DNA of 64,000 nucleotides from Vibrio penaeicida (GCF_002933855.1 NZ_BFAQ01000023.1:77380-141379); one strand, 5' to 3'. Counted from the first letter of the stretch, positions 44,723 to 54,413 are shown. A program made the numbers and translations. Notes: generated from the sequence alone by a model not told the origin.

Positions 44723-44914
44723 CTATTTTGTATTCATACCGGCTTCACTTTTAGCGGTGACAGCCGGTTTCACCTCTTCATACCATTTCTCATCTTTGAT
44801 TCCATCAATGCCACACCTGTTGCATTTAACTCCTCCATGCAACGCTACATAGTTTTCTAGTTCTTCTAAAACTCTAATTATTAAATAGTTGTTCGATCTT
44901 TCTATCAGGAGCAC
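44723..44914 (-). CDS. Possible small CxxC protein or gene remnant
   Basis: A 63-codon frame with a GTG start and weak AAGAG upstream. The protein has one CNRC pair (GGVKCNRCGIDGI). It may be a remnant of a larger zinc-ribbon gene or chance. Coding support is thin. Confidence 0.25.
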   Translation of the reverse strand: MLLIERSNNYLIIRVLEELENYVALHGGVKCNRCGIDGIKDEKWYEEVKPAVTAKSEAGMNTK

Positions 44915-44955
44915 TTTTTTACTCTTGAGGTATAAATAAACAGAAAGGAAACTTT

Positions 44956-45735
44956 ATGTCTCTGAAAGGAAAAACAGTGCTCGTGACAGGTGCGGGTAGA
45001 GGGATTGGCAAAGGCATAGCAACGGAATTTGCCAAGCTCGGGTGCAATTTAGTGATCGCCGATATCAATGTTGATAACGCGCAAACCACAGCAAAAGAGC
45101 TGGCTGGTTATGACGTTGAGACACTGGCTCTGCAAAGTGATATTTCAAAATGGTAGGATGTGCAAAGCATGGTATCGAAAGCTGTTGAACGCTTTGGAAC
45201 ACTGGATATAGCGGTAAACAATGCTGGAGTTATCAGCATAAAGTCTGTTGAAGAATTAACCGAAGAAGACTGGGACTTTGTGAACAACGTGAATGCCAAA
45301 GGGGTGTTCTTGTGTTGCAAAGCTGAAATTACCGCTATGAAAAAAGCGGGAAGCGGACGGATCATTAATGTTGCTTCCATTGCAGGAAAAGAAGGCTTCC
45401 CAGATTTGGCTCACTACTGCGCATCGAAATTTGCGGTGGTCGGGTTTACCAATTCGCTGGCAAAAGAAGTACAACGCACAGGAATTACAGTTAATGCGAT
45501 TTGTCCGGGCATTGTGCCCACGTCAATGTGGTACGGACCGGACGGGCTAGCTGAGCGCTGGAAGCTGGAAGGTGAAACCATGGAAGAGTCTTGGGCGCGG
45601 CATCAGGATATTTGGATCCCTCAAGGGGTTGGTCAAACACCGGAGGATATGGGGAAACTTGCTGTGTATTTTGCTCAGGCAGAGCAAGTGATGGGTCAGG
45701 CAGTGAATGTGGACGGTGGATTTACCTTTCATTGA
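44956..45735 (+). pseudogene. SDR-family oxidoreductase with an in-frame stop
   Basis: Both halves are in one frame and divided only by TAG at 45154-45156. The first 66 codons hold the Rossmann nucleotide motif VTGAGRGIGKGIA and the ADINVDNA strand; the rest holds NNAGVIS, the catalytic Tyr/Lys (AHYCASKFAVVG), NAICPGIVPTSMW and a C-terminal VDGGFTFH. The intact protein would be a 259-residue short-chain dehydrogenase similar to sorbitol/meso-2,3-butanediol-type enzymes. One substitution (for example from CAG, TGG or GAG) explains the stop. It could be a real pseudogene, a sequencing error or read-through. Confidence 0.85.
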
Positions 45736-45826
45736 TCCCCCGATTTTGCTTATCAGGTTCGGTCTAGTAGAGATTGTAGAGAAGAGAACATTTAGGTGTG
45801 GCAACAACGAGTACATGCCCTGACAA

Positions 45827-47200
45827 TCAGGTGCAGGTTTGAATACGTTCGCGAATGTCTTGCAGCGTATGACGTTTAAGTACCTGCCCGTCTTTGAATA
45901 CCACTTGAAGCGCGTTTTCACGCCCGTTTAACTCGTCTTCACGGACCGTTTCCCAATCCGATGCTTCGAGAACAGCTAGGCGACCTTTTCGAGAGGCTTT
46001 GTTCGGATCGGTGGCGGGATCTTTGAATACATCGTGCCACTTCCCATCAATGCAAATGGCAGACGCTTTCATAGCAAACTTCATGGTATCTCGATTTACC
46101 TTCTGCAGTAACTCCGCCCCCATACCAAATGCTAGGTTATCGGCACTTATCTCTTTGGATTTTAGTTCAGACAGAATATGTTCGATGGTGGTTTGAGAGA
46201 TCCCATCACCCTGAATAACTCGAACGCAATTTGGCAACATACGGAAGCCTTTTGTGTTTCTGTATTCACCAAATTTCACCATTAAGCGCTCGATGGTTTG
46301 CGCCACAATCTCGACTGGATTACCTGAATCAGGTCGGACAACCAAGGTTCCACCGCTATTTTCTACCTTGGCTTTTAGCTCGTCTCCCCAAAGATTATCG
46401 ATCGCATGGAATAAATCATAGCTGTCACTTACTACCGCAACTAAGCTTCCGGGTTTCGCGAATTGATCCAGCATGTTTTGGTAGGCCAGTTTTTCATTTT
46501 TCTGCCCCCACGCCGTTATGGTGCTGTGTTCGGCTGCGGGGATGGAGTACCCGGCAATGTCTTCGTTGTAGTAGCGTTTGGCATACACCAATGCAGAAAC
46601 AGTGTCTGTACCCATAAAGTTCAATAGATGGGCTAACCCACCAATAGACGCGGCTTCGTTACTTGCAGCGCCACGAGCACCAAAATCGTGAAGTTTGAAG
46701 GGTAAGCCTTCAAGGTTGTCGGCGGTTTCTTCTAGATAACGTTTAATACACGATTTAATAGCGAAAGATTTACTGGCAACAGTGGTTGGGTACCAAACCG
46801 CTCTCAATAACGATGTTTCAAGATAGCTGGTTAACCACGCGCATTTTGGGTCCGTATTTTGAATTTGCACCAAAGGCGTTCGGGCAGGGACGACGCTCCC
46901 CTCGGGTAGCGCTTGGATTTCAATCGGTAAGTAGCCCTTGTGTACCTCTAAAATGTATTGCCAGCCTTCTTCATTGAAGGGTTCACCGTGCGCCGTCAAT
47001 ACCGCTTTCGCTTCATCAATATCTTCTTGAGAAATGGGGTGTGACAGATATTGCTCCAGAAACATTTGTAAACCGAAATAAACACCTTGCGGGTATACGC
47101 CGCCTCGGGACTCAATGTAGCTTGAGACGAACTCTGTTTTTGGTGGATATTGGAGGTAATGGGAGGCTTTGTACGAGTCGGTATTCAAAATGATGTTCAT
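45827..47200 (-). CDS. nadV: Nicotinamide phosphoribosyltransferase
   Basis: 457 residues of the NAMPT/NadV family. Signature segments: LNTDSYKASHYLQYPP (start), FHDFGARG-type motif LHDFGARGAASNEAAS, PAAEHSTITAWG with the phosphorylated-His position, and VVRPDSGNP in the phosphate-binding part. It converts nicotinamide and PRPP to nicotinamide mononucleotide, letting the cell salvage NAD precursor. It stands alone here with no Nudix or nadM partner alongside. Confidence 0.92.
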   Translation of the reverse strand: MNIILNTDSYKASHYLQYPPKTEFVSSYIESRGGVYPQGVYFGLQMFLEQYLSHPISQEDIDEAKAVLTAHGEPFNEEGWQYILEVHKGYLPIEIQALPEGSVVPARTPLVQIQNTDPKCAWLTSYLETSLLRAVWYPTTVASKSFAIKSCIKRYLEETADNLEGLPFKLHDFGARGAASNEAASIGGLAHLLNFMGTDTVSALVYAKRYYNEDIAGYSIPAAEHSTITAWGQKNEKLAYQNMLDQFAKPGSLVAVVSDSYDLFHAIDNLWGDELKAKVENSGGTLVVRPDSGNPVEIVAQTIERLMVKFGEYRNTKGFRMLPNCVRVIQGDGISQTTIEHILSELKSKEISADNLAFGMGAELLQKVNRDTMKFAMKASAICIDGKWHDVFKDPATDPNKASRKGRLAVLEASDWETVREDELNGRENALQVVFKDGQVLKRHTLQDIRERIQTCT

Positions 47201-47410
47201 GAAACGATAACCTGTCTTGCCTAGGTCAACAGACCCAAAGGGCTGAGAAACAAAAATGAAATAAATGAATGAGTTCGATTATGTGTATGTCAGTGATGAA
47301 TCGCAAGTCATGGTGAAGCGACTTCTGATCAGTGCCCATATTATTACATTCTCACAATGCTCTCTGGCAACAGATGCGTTCTTTCCACTGAGTTGCATTC
47401 CATAGCCTCA

Positions 47411-47446
47411 GAGCTGTAAGAGCTATAAGAGTTGTAAGGGTTATAT
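47411..47446. repeat. 9-bp tandem repeat at the end of the LacI gene
   Basis: Four imperfect units: GAGCTGTAA, GAGCTATAA, GAGTTGTAA, GGGTTATAT. The last overlaps the LacI stop codon. Confidence 0.6.
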
Positions 47447-48445
47447 TCCATTGATAACCAACTCGGGTTTGACCTTCACCACATGATTACCTGTATCGCC
47501 ACGCTCCCACATTTCGAAGGCTAAATGGATCATCTCTTTTACGTTCTGCCTTACCATAAATGCGTTATAGGGAACGTAGGCAAGAAAGGGATGGTAATCG
47601 AAACAGCCAATCACGGAGCGGCGGAGTGGGTGGCGTTGGTTTTCTTGCATGAATTGAATTATCCCTTCAAAAGCGGTGATTGAATTAACGAACACGCCTG
47701 CAGGGGCGGGGTGAGAAGGGGCAAATATGCGCTTCGCGGTTTCATGTACTTCCTTGGGTTGGTAGCCTTCAGCGTAGATACTGCAAAGATCATTAGGAAG
47801 ATCCGAGGTTGCTTGTTTAAACCCTCTGATTCGCTCTTTAGTGGCGTAATCGTCCAAATTACCGCCAATGAAAACAAGGCTTTGTGCTGAATCAATTTTG
47901 ATTCGATCTCGAATGGCGACCACTAAATCGGTCGCGCCAGAGAAGTTGTCGGTCACAATCGAAGGCGCTTTTGTTCCAGGTAAATCGAGGTTGATGTGCG
48001 GTACACCAGCTTGCGTGCACAAGTCGCTGATGGCATCTGGATCGGTAGCGCCCGCAATAAATAAGGCATCGACTGAAAAGGAAATCAACGTTTCTGCAGT
48101 TTGCAGTTCATCGGACGACTCACGTTCTGTCGCAATAACGATAGGGCATAAGCCTCGGCGTTTAGCGCTGTGATCGAACTCCTGTGCTAATGAGGCGAAA
48201 AATCGGCTATCGTGCTGAGGAATTAACAGGCCAATCATGCCAGACTTAGCCGCTCTTAACCCGCGAGCTTGCATGTTAATGTAATAGCCTTTTTCTCTGG
48301 CGAATTGTTGGATATGCATGGCTTTCTTTTCTGAGATCCGCCTTGCTTTCCATGTCCCATTGAGTGCAGAGCTAACGGTTGACGCTGAAATCTCCAGTTC
48401 TTTGGCAATGTCATAAATGGTGGTTTTCTTTTCCGACTTGCTCAT
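47441..48445 (-). CDS. LacI-family repressor of the sugar ABC operon
   Basis: 334 residues from the ATG at 48445 with AAGGAAG upstream. The HTH (TTIYDIAKELEISASTVSSALNG) and hinge helix region (NMQARGLRAAKSGMIG) are followed by a periplasmic-binding-protein-like effector domain with a C-terminal HxxxxMW segment (EMIHLAFEMWERG). Divergent from the ABC operon, and the 369-bp space between contains two matching palindromes, so it probably represses both directions. Confidence 0.93.
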   Translation of the reverse strand: MSKSEKKTTIYDIAKELEISASTVSSALNGTWKARRISEKKAMHIQQFAREKGYYINMQARGLRAAKSGMIGLLIPQHDSRFFASLAQEFDHSAKRRGLCPIVIATERESSDELQTAETLISFSVDALFIAGATDPDAISDLCTQAGVPHINLDLPGTKAPSIVTDNFSGATDLVVAIRDRIKIDSAQSLVFIGGNLDDYATKERIRGFKQATSDLPNDLCSIYAEGYQPKEVHETAKRIFAPSHPAPAGVFVNSITAFEGIIQFMQENQRHPLRRSVIGCFDYHPFLAYVPYNAFMVRQNVKEMIHLAFEMWERGDTGNHVVKVKPELVINGI

Positions 48446-48596
48446 CGCGCTTCCTTTCTTGTTTGTCAAAGTCCTATTTGAAAAACGTTTAAAAAATAAC
48501 CATATATTTTTTAATAAGTTACCAAATCGATACTTTATTTTTTATTGTCGTATCAATAGTGAGGCAACCACTTTCTCAAAGTATACATTACTATTT

Positions 48597-48612
48597 GCAC
48601 TATCGATTGTGC
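48597..48612. promoter_or_regulatory. LacI-type operator 1
   Basis: GCACTATCGATTGTGC: a 16-bp even palindrome with one mismatch pair, centred on ATCGAT with a central CG as LacI-family operators usually have. Confidence 0.8.
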
Positions 48613-48685
48613 TAAATATGAGTCATTAGGCAAAAGATGTGCAACAAGCTCACTCGTTTGCCTTCAATATTCGTTTTTCTTTTTT

Positions 48686-48701
48686 GCACAATCGATGGTG
48701 C
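48686..48701. promoter_or_regulatory. LacI-type operator 2
   Basis: GCACAATCGATGGTGC: same consensus GCACNATCGATNGTGC, 89 bp from operator 1. The spacing allows DNA looping. Confidence 0.8.
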
Positions 48702-48814
48702 TTTTAAGGTTGAAAGCATCTTACTTTGCAGAGCCAATTGTCATTATTCGATTTGCTCTACGTTGTTCAGCCGCGCTCTGAATGGAGCGTGTGAAGAAGA
48801 AGGATTTTAACGCT

Positions 48815-49804
48815 ATGAAACGTTTGCTGAAACTGATCTCAATAGGTTCTCTCGCATTATTGGCTTCGTTGCCTGTTTTTTCTGGCGACAAACCGACCAT
48901 GGGAGTGGTAGTGAAAATTGGGGGAATCCCTTGGTTTAACGCCATGGAAGAAGGTATTAAGAAACAGGGAGAAGCGCTTGGAGTTGATGCGTTTATGATA
49001 GGGCCAACCAGTGCCGACCCTGCACTTCAGGTTCGTGCAATTGAAGATTTGATTGCCCAAGGGGTCGATGCGATTGGCGTGGTTCCTAATGATGCAGAAG
49101 TGCTAGAGCCCGTGTTAGCAAAAGCGCGTCAGCAAGGAATCAAAGTGATCACCCACGAATCACCTGCGCAAAAAAATGTGGATTGGAATTTTGAATTAGC
49201 TTCTGTAAAGGGCTTCGGTGATGCCTACGGGAAGTTGCTGGCTGAAAAACTGGGGGGCAAAGGGCAATACGCTGTTTTTGTCGGTTCTCTAACGGTTCCA
49301 CTCCATAACGCTTGGGCTGACGCGGCGATTGAATACATCAAAGCAAATCACCCAGACATGACCTTAACAGGCGATCGATATGGTGTGGCTGAAAGTGTGG
49401 ATGATAGCCGCACAACGGCTTTGGACTTGATGTCGGCAAACCCCGGTTTGAAAGGTTTCCTCGCGTTTGGAAGCCAAGGCCCTATTGGCGCAGCCCGCGC
49501 AGTACAAGAGCGCAGAAAAACGGGTGAAGTACTGGTACTTGGTCCCTTCTCACCGGGTCAAGGGCGCAAGCTTGTTCACAACGGTGTGCTAACCGGTGGC
49601 TTTATGTGGAACCCAATGGAAGCGGGCAAGGTGTTTGTCACTATGGCCGACAAACTCATAAAAGGAGAGGTCATTCAATCGGGCACGAATATTCCGGGTC
49701 TTGGTGTGGTTAACCCTGAGCCGGGCTCAACCAATCTAATTGTCGATCAACTGGTGGAGCTCAATAAAAACACGGTGGACGATCTTGCTGCTATGGGGCT
49801 GTAA
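48815..49804 (+). CDS. Sugar ABC transporter substrate-binding protein (RbsB/LsrB type)
   Basis: 329 residues from the ATG at 48815 with AAGGA upstream. Signal peptide ISIGSLALLASLPVFSG. The mature protein is a type I periplasmic binding protein (MGVVVKIGGIPWFNAMEEGIKKQGEALG, SADPALQVRAIEDLIAQGVDAIGVVPND). It looks closest in style to rhamnose, AI-2 or allose-binding proteins; the ligand is unknown. First gene of the transport operon. Confidence 0.9.
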   Translation: MKRLLKLISIGSLALLASLPVFSGDKPTMGVVVKIGGIPWFNAMEEGIKKQGEALGVDAFMIGPTSADPALQVRAIEDLIAQGVDAIGVVPNDAEVLEPVLAKARQQGIKVITHESPAQKNVDWNFELASVKGFGDAYGKLLAEKLGGKGQYAVFVGSLTVPLHNAWADAAIEYIKANHPDMTLTGDRYGVAESVDDSRTTALDLMSANPGLKGFLAFGSQGPIGAARAVQERRKTGEVLVLGPFSPGQGRKLVHNGVLTGGFMWNPMEAGKVFVTMADKLIKGEVIQSGTNIPGLGVVNPEPGSTNLIVDQLVELNKNTVDDLAAMGL

Positions 49805-49877
49805 CTCAGTGTCAGTAAAACAATTGCGGGTCAGCCAATCTGACCCGCTTTAGTAAACCAGTGACAGGAGTTATTGG

Positions 49878-51392
49878 GTGGATAGTTCAAGTGCAAATCA
49901 GAGCCAAAAGTCGATTCTGAAGTTTCGGCATGTTTCGATTCGATTCGGTGGTGTTCAGGCTCTGGATGATGTCGAGTTTGAGGTAGGAGCCGGTGAGGTG
50001 CATTGCCTTGCGGGCGAAAATGGGTGCGGAAAAAGCACCATCATTAAAGTGATTACCGGTGTCTATCAGCCTGCGCAAGGTGCGGATATGGAACTGGCGG
50101 ACCAAAAGGTTAATAAGGTGACACCGCATTTAGCACGCTCGTTAGGTGTGGCCGTTATTTGGCAAGATCTGGCGTTATTTCCTGAGCTGACCGTGGCGGA
50201 GAACATTGCGATGGAAAGCAGCCTAGGCATGACGCCGCGCTGGGTGAATCACACCAACATGTCCGATATGGCAACGCGGGCTCTGAAAAAACTTGGTGTG
50301 GATATGGATCTGAATCGAACGGTGAAATCCTTACCCATTGCCGAGAGGCAAATTGTGGCGATTGCTCGTGCTCTGGTCTCTGATGCGAAAGTAGTGTTTA
50401 TGGACGAGCCTACCGCATCGCTTACTCAAGCAGAGACAGACTATTTGTTAGATGTCGTCCGTAAGCTCTCCGATAGCGGTGTCGCCGTAGTGTTTGTGAG
50501 CCACCGCTTGGTCGAAGTTCTGGAAATCTCAAGCCGAGTTACTGTGCTGCGTGATGGACGGCTTGTTGGGGTGTACAACACAGAAGACATGACACAGTCT
50601 CGTCTGACAGAGCTGATGACGGGGAAGCTCTTGAACTCCGAAGTGGCGGCAACCGATACTCAAGATTTCCCCACTGTGCTTCAAACCCACAATTTGACGC
50701 GTCACAATGAGTTTTACGATGTTTCTTTAACCGTCAAAGAAGGCGAGGTGGTTGGACTCATTGGTCTAATCGGTGCAGGAAGAACAGAGTTTGGGAAAAC
50801 CCTTTTTGGTATGTCTTCTCCCCAGTCTGGATCCATTCATATGCATGGGAAAGTCGCGCGCTTTCAATCGAACCGAGATGCGATTGACTCCGGCATTGCG
50901 TATCTTTCTGAAGACCGTCTTTCACTTGGCTTGATTCAAGAGCAATCCATCGCAGACAACATCGCATTGCCTGTTTTAGACCGCTTACTCTCCGGTTCAA
51001 AACTCATTTCCTCCGACAAGAAAAACGCATTGGTCACGCATTGGATTGAAGAGCTAGCGGTAAAAATTGGCTTGCAAGACGATGCCATCGCCACTTTGTC
51101 TGGCGGAAATCAGCAGCGTATTGCCATTGCAAAATGGTTAGCAACCCAGCCCAAGTTACTCATTTTAGATTCTCCGACAGTTGGGGTGGATGTCGGCGCA
51201 CGTGCGGGCATTTTTGAAATTGTGAGGAACCTAGCCAAACAAGGACTAGGAATATTACTCATCTCCGATGAAATTCAAGAAGTGTATTTCAATGCGGATC
51301 GCGTCCTTCATATGGCGGATGGTCACATTGTGGGCGAGTACGATCCGCGCCAGTTAGCGCTTAAATCGTTGGAAGAGGTCGTGTATGTCTGA
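49878..51392 (+). CDS. Sugar ABC transporter ATPase (RbsA type, two domains)
   Basis: 504 residues from a GTG at 49878, with AGGAG nine bases upstream. Two ABC domains: N-terminal Walker A AGENGCGKSTIIKV and MDEPTASLTQAE; C-terminal GLIGAGRTEFGKTL and LSGGNQQRIAIAKWLAT. The second domain has an atypical P-loop (GAGRTE), as is normal in RbsA and MglA. It overlaps the next gene by eight bases. Confidence 0.94.
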   Translation: MDSSSANQSQKSILKFRHVSIRFGGVQALDDVEFEVGAGEVHCLAGENGCGKSTIIKVITGVYQPAQGADMELADQKVNKVTPHLARSLGVAVIWQDLALFPELTVAENIAMESSLGMTPRWVNHTNMSDMATRALKKLGVDMDLNRTVKSLPIAERQIVAIARALVSDAKVVFMDEPTASLTQAETDYLLDVVRKLSDSGVAVVFVSHRLVEVLEISSRVTVLRDGRLVGVYNTEDMTQSRLTELMTGKLLNSEVAATDTQDFPTVLQTHNLTRHNEFYDVSLTVKEGEVVGLIGLIGAGRTEFGKTLFGMSSPQSGSIHMHGKVARFQSNRDAIDSGIAYLSEDRLSLGLIQEQSIADNIALPVLDRLLSGSKLISSDKKNALVTHWIEELAVKIGLQDDAIATLSGGNQQRIAIAKWLATQPKLLILDSPTVGVDVGARAGIFEIVRNLAKQGLGILLISDEIQEVYFNADRVLHMADGHIVGEYDPRQLALKSLEEVVYV

Positions 51393-52443
51393 TTCAAATC
51401 AATCATTGCCACTGCCGTGGTGGAAAGCGTTGTATCGACACCAAGCGACAGAAGTTTGGCTTGGTGCCGTGTTGTTGCTGGCGTGCGTTGGCTTATCGCT
51501 GTCTACCGAGCAATTTTTTACCTTAACTAACCTTTTTGATTTGCTGAATGCCAGCTCCATCAACTTGATATTTGCTGTCGGGTTGCTGGTGGTTCTGATT
51601 GCAGGAGGCATTGATATTTCCTTTGCTGTGGGGGCGTCGGTTGTTCAATACATCGTGGCCACCACTATTATTGATTTAGGAGGCGGCAGTTGGGCGTTAG
51701 GCGTTGGTTTGTCGGCAGTTGTTGGCATTGTACTCGGCGCGATCAACGCCGCGCTTATCCATCATTTTAGGATCATTTCTATCGTGGTCACCATTGCTAC
51801 ATTTAATGCCTTTTTTGGCTTATTGATGTTCTTTACTCGTGGGGTTTCTATTTACAACCTGCCGGATTGGTGGACGGATAGGGTGATCATTTTTGAACAC
51901 GAGATGGCAAACGGCTCTTGGGCAGAGTTGACGCTACCCGTCGTCGTGATGGCAGGGTGTGTGGTCGCGACATGGGTGCTCATTCGCCATACCAATATCG
52001 GAAGGCAGCTCTACGCGTTTGGTAATAACCCCGAAGGGGCTCGGCGAATTGGGATCAATATTGGTGCCATGCAGTACATTGCATTTGGTTGGATGGGAAT
52101 GATGGCGGGCATCGCAGGGCTTATGCAGGTCAACTATGCGCAAGAGGTTGTTCCTAATGCGATGTATGGCCGTGAGCTGGATGTGCTGGCGGCAGTCGTA
52201 CTCGGTGGTGCAAGACTTGGTGGCGGCCGGGGAACCGTTCTTGGTTGTATTTTGGGCGTGATGCTGGTGGCGGTAACGCAAAACGGTCTGAACCTGTTAG
52301 GGGTATCGCCCTATGCCTTCAAGATGGTCGTTGGCGTGGTGATATTGGTCGCCATATCCGTTTCAAATATGGATTGGTCTACCGTGTCTTTGCCTTCGAG
52401 ATGGTTTAGTAGAGCGACAGCAAAAGGAGAGGCACATGAGTGA
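51385..52443 (+). CDS. Sugar ABC transporter permease 1 (RbsC/LsrC type)
   Basis: 352 residues, about ten membrane helices. RbsC family motifs: NASSINLIFAVGLLVVLIAGGIDISFAVG, NIGRQLYAFGNNPEGARRIGIN, ELDVLAAVVLGGARLGGGRGTVLGCILG. Overlaps upstream and downstream genes, so it is made together with them. Confidence 0.93.
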   Translation: MSDSNQSLPLPWWKALYRHQATEVWLGAVLLLACVGLSLSTEQFFTLTNLFDLLNASSINLIFAVGLLVVLIAGGIDISFAVGASVVQYIVATTIIDLGGGSWALGVGLSAVVGIVLGAINAALIHHFRIISIVVTIATFNAFFGLLMFFTRGVSIYNLPDWWTDRVIIFEHEMANGSWAELTLPVVVMAGCVVATWVLIRHTNIGRQLYAFGNNPEGARRIGINIGAMQYIAFGWMGMMAGIAGLMQVNYAQEVVPNAMYGRELDVLAAVVLGGARLGGGRGTVLGCILGVMLVAVTQNGLNLLGVSPYAFKMVVGVVILVAISVSNMDWSTVSLPSRWFSRATAKGEAHE

Positions 52444-53548
52444 CCAATCTGTTCGTCATTCGGATAGTCAATCTTCGCCCAAGCAATCTGCGTCCAAGCA
52501 ATCTGCGTCCAAGCAATCTGCGCCTAAGCGATCTGCGTCCAAGCAATCTTACGCGAAACAAGGCAATTCCGTTTGGCGTCACATTGTTAAAACAGTGGGT
52601 ATCGAGAACATTGGCTTAAGTCTGTTGTTGGCGGTGGTATTTATCGGTTTCAGTTTGGCGTCGCCGCGTTTTTTGTCGGTGGCTAATTTTGAATCCATGG
52701 CATTTCAGTTACCAGAGCTCGGTATTTTAACACTAGCCATGCTACTGCCCATTTTGACGGGCGGTTTGAACCTTGCCATTACCTTCAGTGCCAATTTTTG
52801 TGGGCTCACGCTTGCGTGGATTCTGACGCAGTTTGGTGGTACGGATGCGTCAGTTGCCGCGTTCATTGGAGGGTGTTTAGTTGCGCTATTGGTTGGGGCA
52901 CTGTCTGGTTACATGATGGGCGCAGTGATCGCGTACACCAATGCACACCCCATTTTAGTTTCACTCGCCATGATGATTTTTTTGCGTGGATTAGGCGAGT
53001 TTCTTACCCGCGGGAAAGACATCTCGGGATTCCCAGATTTTATTCAACCTTTAGGGCATGGCAGCGTCTTGGGGATACCCATTCCTCTCTTGATCATGCT
53101 TTCGGTGTTTTTGATTTGTTACGTCTTTCTCGCCAAAAGTCGGCTTGGTCTCATCACCTATCTAATGGGCTCAAATATCGAAGCGGTGCGTTATTCCGGC
53201 ATTCACACCAAACGAGCGCTTACTCTCGTTTATACCTTGTCTGGCGTGCTTTGCGCCGTGGCCGGCATTGTTATGATGCTGCGCTTTAACTCGGTGCGTG
53301 TTGGGCATGGCGAGTCTTACTTGTTGATCACCGTGTTGGCGTGTTTTCTCGGCGGCGTCGACCCGTTTGGTGGATTCGGCAGGGTGGTGTCTGTTCTTCT
53401 GGCGTTAGTGATATTGCAAGCGCTCTCCTCGGGTTTGAATTTAATTGGGATTAATCAACATTTTGCTACCGCGGCGTGGGGGCTCTTTTTGATTGCCGTC
53501 ATGGTTATCCGATGGGGCTGGATACGGTTCTACAGAAAGAAAGTTTAA
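52436..53548 (+). CDS. Sugar ABC transporter permease 2 (LsrD type) with repeat tail
   Basis: 370 residues. Residues about 12-41 are six five-residue units (QSSPK, QSASK, QSASK, QSAPK, RSASK, QSYAK) coded by 15-bp tandem repeats. The rest is an RbsC-type permease: LASPRFLSVANFESMAFQLPELGILTLAMLLPILTGGLNLAI and a late GGVDPFGGFGRVVSV. It pairs with permease 1. Confidence 0.92.
   Translation: MSDQSVRHSDSQSSPKQSASKQSASKQSAPKRSASKQSYAKQGNSVWRHIVKTVGIENIGLSLLLAVVFIGFSLASPRFLSVANFESMAFQLPELGILTLAMLLPILTGGLNLAITFSANFCGLTLAWILTQFGGTDASVAAFIGGCLVALLVGALSGYMMGAVIAYTNAHPILVSLAMMIFLRGLGEFLTRGKDISGFPDFIQPLGHGSVLGIPIPLLIMLSVFLICYVFLAKSRLGLITYLMGSNIEAVRYSGIHTKRALTLVYTLSGVLCAVAGIVMMLRFNSVRVGHGESYLLITVLACFLGGVDPFGGFGRVVSVLLALVILQALSSGLNLIGINQHFATAAWGLFLIAVMVIRWGWIRFYRKKV
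52469..52558 (+). repeat. Six 15-bp tandem repeats in permease 2
   Basis: Units begin at 52469, 52484, 52499, 52514, 52529 and 52544, consensus CAATCTGCGTCCAAG. In frame, so copy number change keeps the reading frame. Confidence 0.9.
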
Positions 53549-53561
53549 TAGGAGAAACAAA

Positions 53562-54413
53562 ATGAAAGGATTTGGTGTACATACAAGTATGTGGGCATTG
53601 GAGTGGACCCGTGAAGGAGCAGAACGAGCGATTTCCGAAGCCAGCCAATATCAAGGTATCGATTTTTTAGAAATCACCATGTTGGACCCCCCAGGTGTAG
53701 ATGCCCCCCATACCCGCGCTCTATTGGAAAAAGCAGAGCTCAATGCCGTGTGTTCTTTGGGCGTACCTTTGCACTGTTTACCCTCTCAAGTGCCAGACAA
53801 GGCGTTCGATTTTCTTAAGCTTGCTATTGATAAAACGGTGACATTAGGTGGGCAATCGCTCACTGGGGTGACGTATGGTGGTATCGGTGAAAGAACGGGA
53901 AAGCCGCCCACCCAAAAAGAGTTGGATAACGTCGCCGTAACCATGAGAAAAACGGCGGACTATGCAAAGAAGCAAGGTATCGAGTTAGGTATTGAAGTGA
54001 TTAACCGTTATGAAAATCATTTATTCAATACCGGATGGCAAGCTGTGGAGTTGCTAGAGAGAATTGGTTCAGACAACATCTTTATTCATTTGGATACTTA
54101 TCACATGAACATTGAAGAGAAAGGGGCTGCAAATGGTATTCTGGATTGCCGAGAGCACTTAAAATACATCCACCTTTCCGAAAGCGATCGCGGCGTGCCG
54201 GGATCCGGTACATGCGATTGGGATGAAGTGTTTGCCGCTTTATCGGCGGTGAATTTTAAAGGCGGGATGACCATGGAAAGCTTCATCAATTTACCACCGC
54301 AAATTGCTTCTGCTCTGTCGGTTTGGCGACCAGTGGCAGAGAGCCCTGAAGAAGTCATGACACATGGGTTGAGTTTTTTAACAAACAAAGCCAAACAGTA
54401 TCGATTATTGTAA
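53562..54413 (+). CDS. Ketose 3-epimerase (D-tagatose/D-psicose 3-epimerase family)
   Basis: 283 residues from the ATG at 53562, with AGGAG nine bases upstream; the frame upstream overlaps permease 2. TIM-barrel sugar epimerase with the four metal residues of the family in place: Glu in GIEVINRYENH, Asp in FIHLDTYHMNIEE, His in KYIHLSESDRGVPG and Glu in TMESF. It would interconvert a ketose at C3, such as tagatose-sorbose or psicose-fructose. Last gene of the operon; no kinase is seen. Confidence 0.9.
   Translation: MKGFGVHTSMWALEWTREGAERAISEASQYQGIDFLEITMLDPPGVDAPHTRALLEKAELNAVCSLGVPLHCLPSQVPDKAFDFLKLAIDKTVTLGGQSLTGVTYGGIGERTGKPPTQKELDNVAVTMRKTADYAKKQGIELGIEVINRYENHLFNTGWQAVELLERIGSDNIFIHLDTYHMNIEEKGAANGILDCREHLKYIHLSESDRGVPGSGTCDWDEVFAALSAVNFKGGMTMESFINLPPQIASALSVWRPVAESPEEVMTHGLSFLTNKAKQYRLL

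Larger units (their letters stand above)
48446..48814. other. Divergent regulatory region of the sugar operon
   Basis: No gene. It contains two LacI-type operators (48597-48612 and 48686-48701) and, by position, promoters for both the repressor and the transporter genes. Confidence 0.7.
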
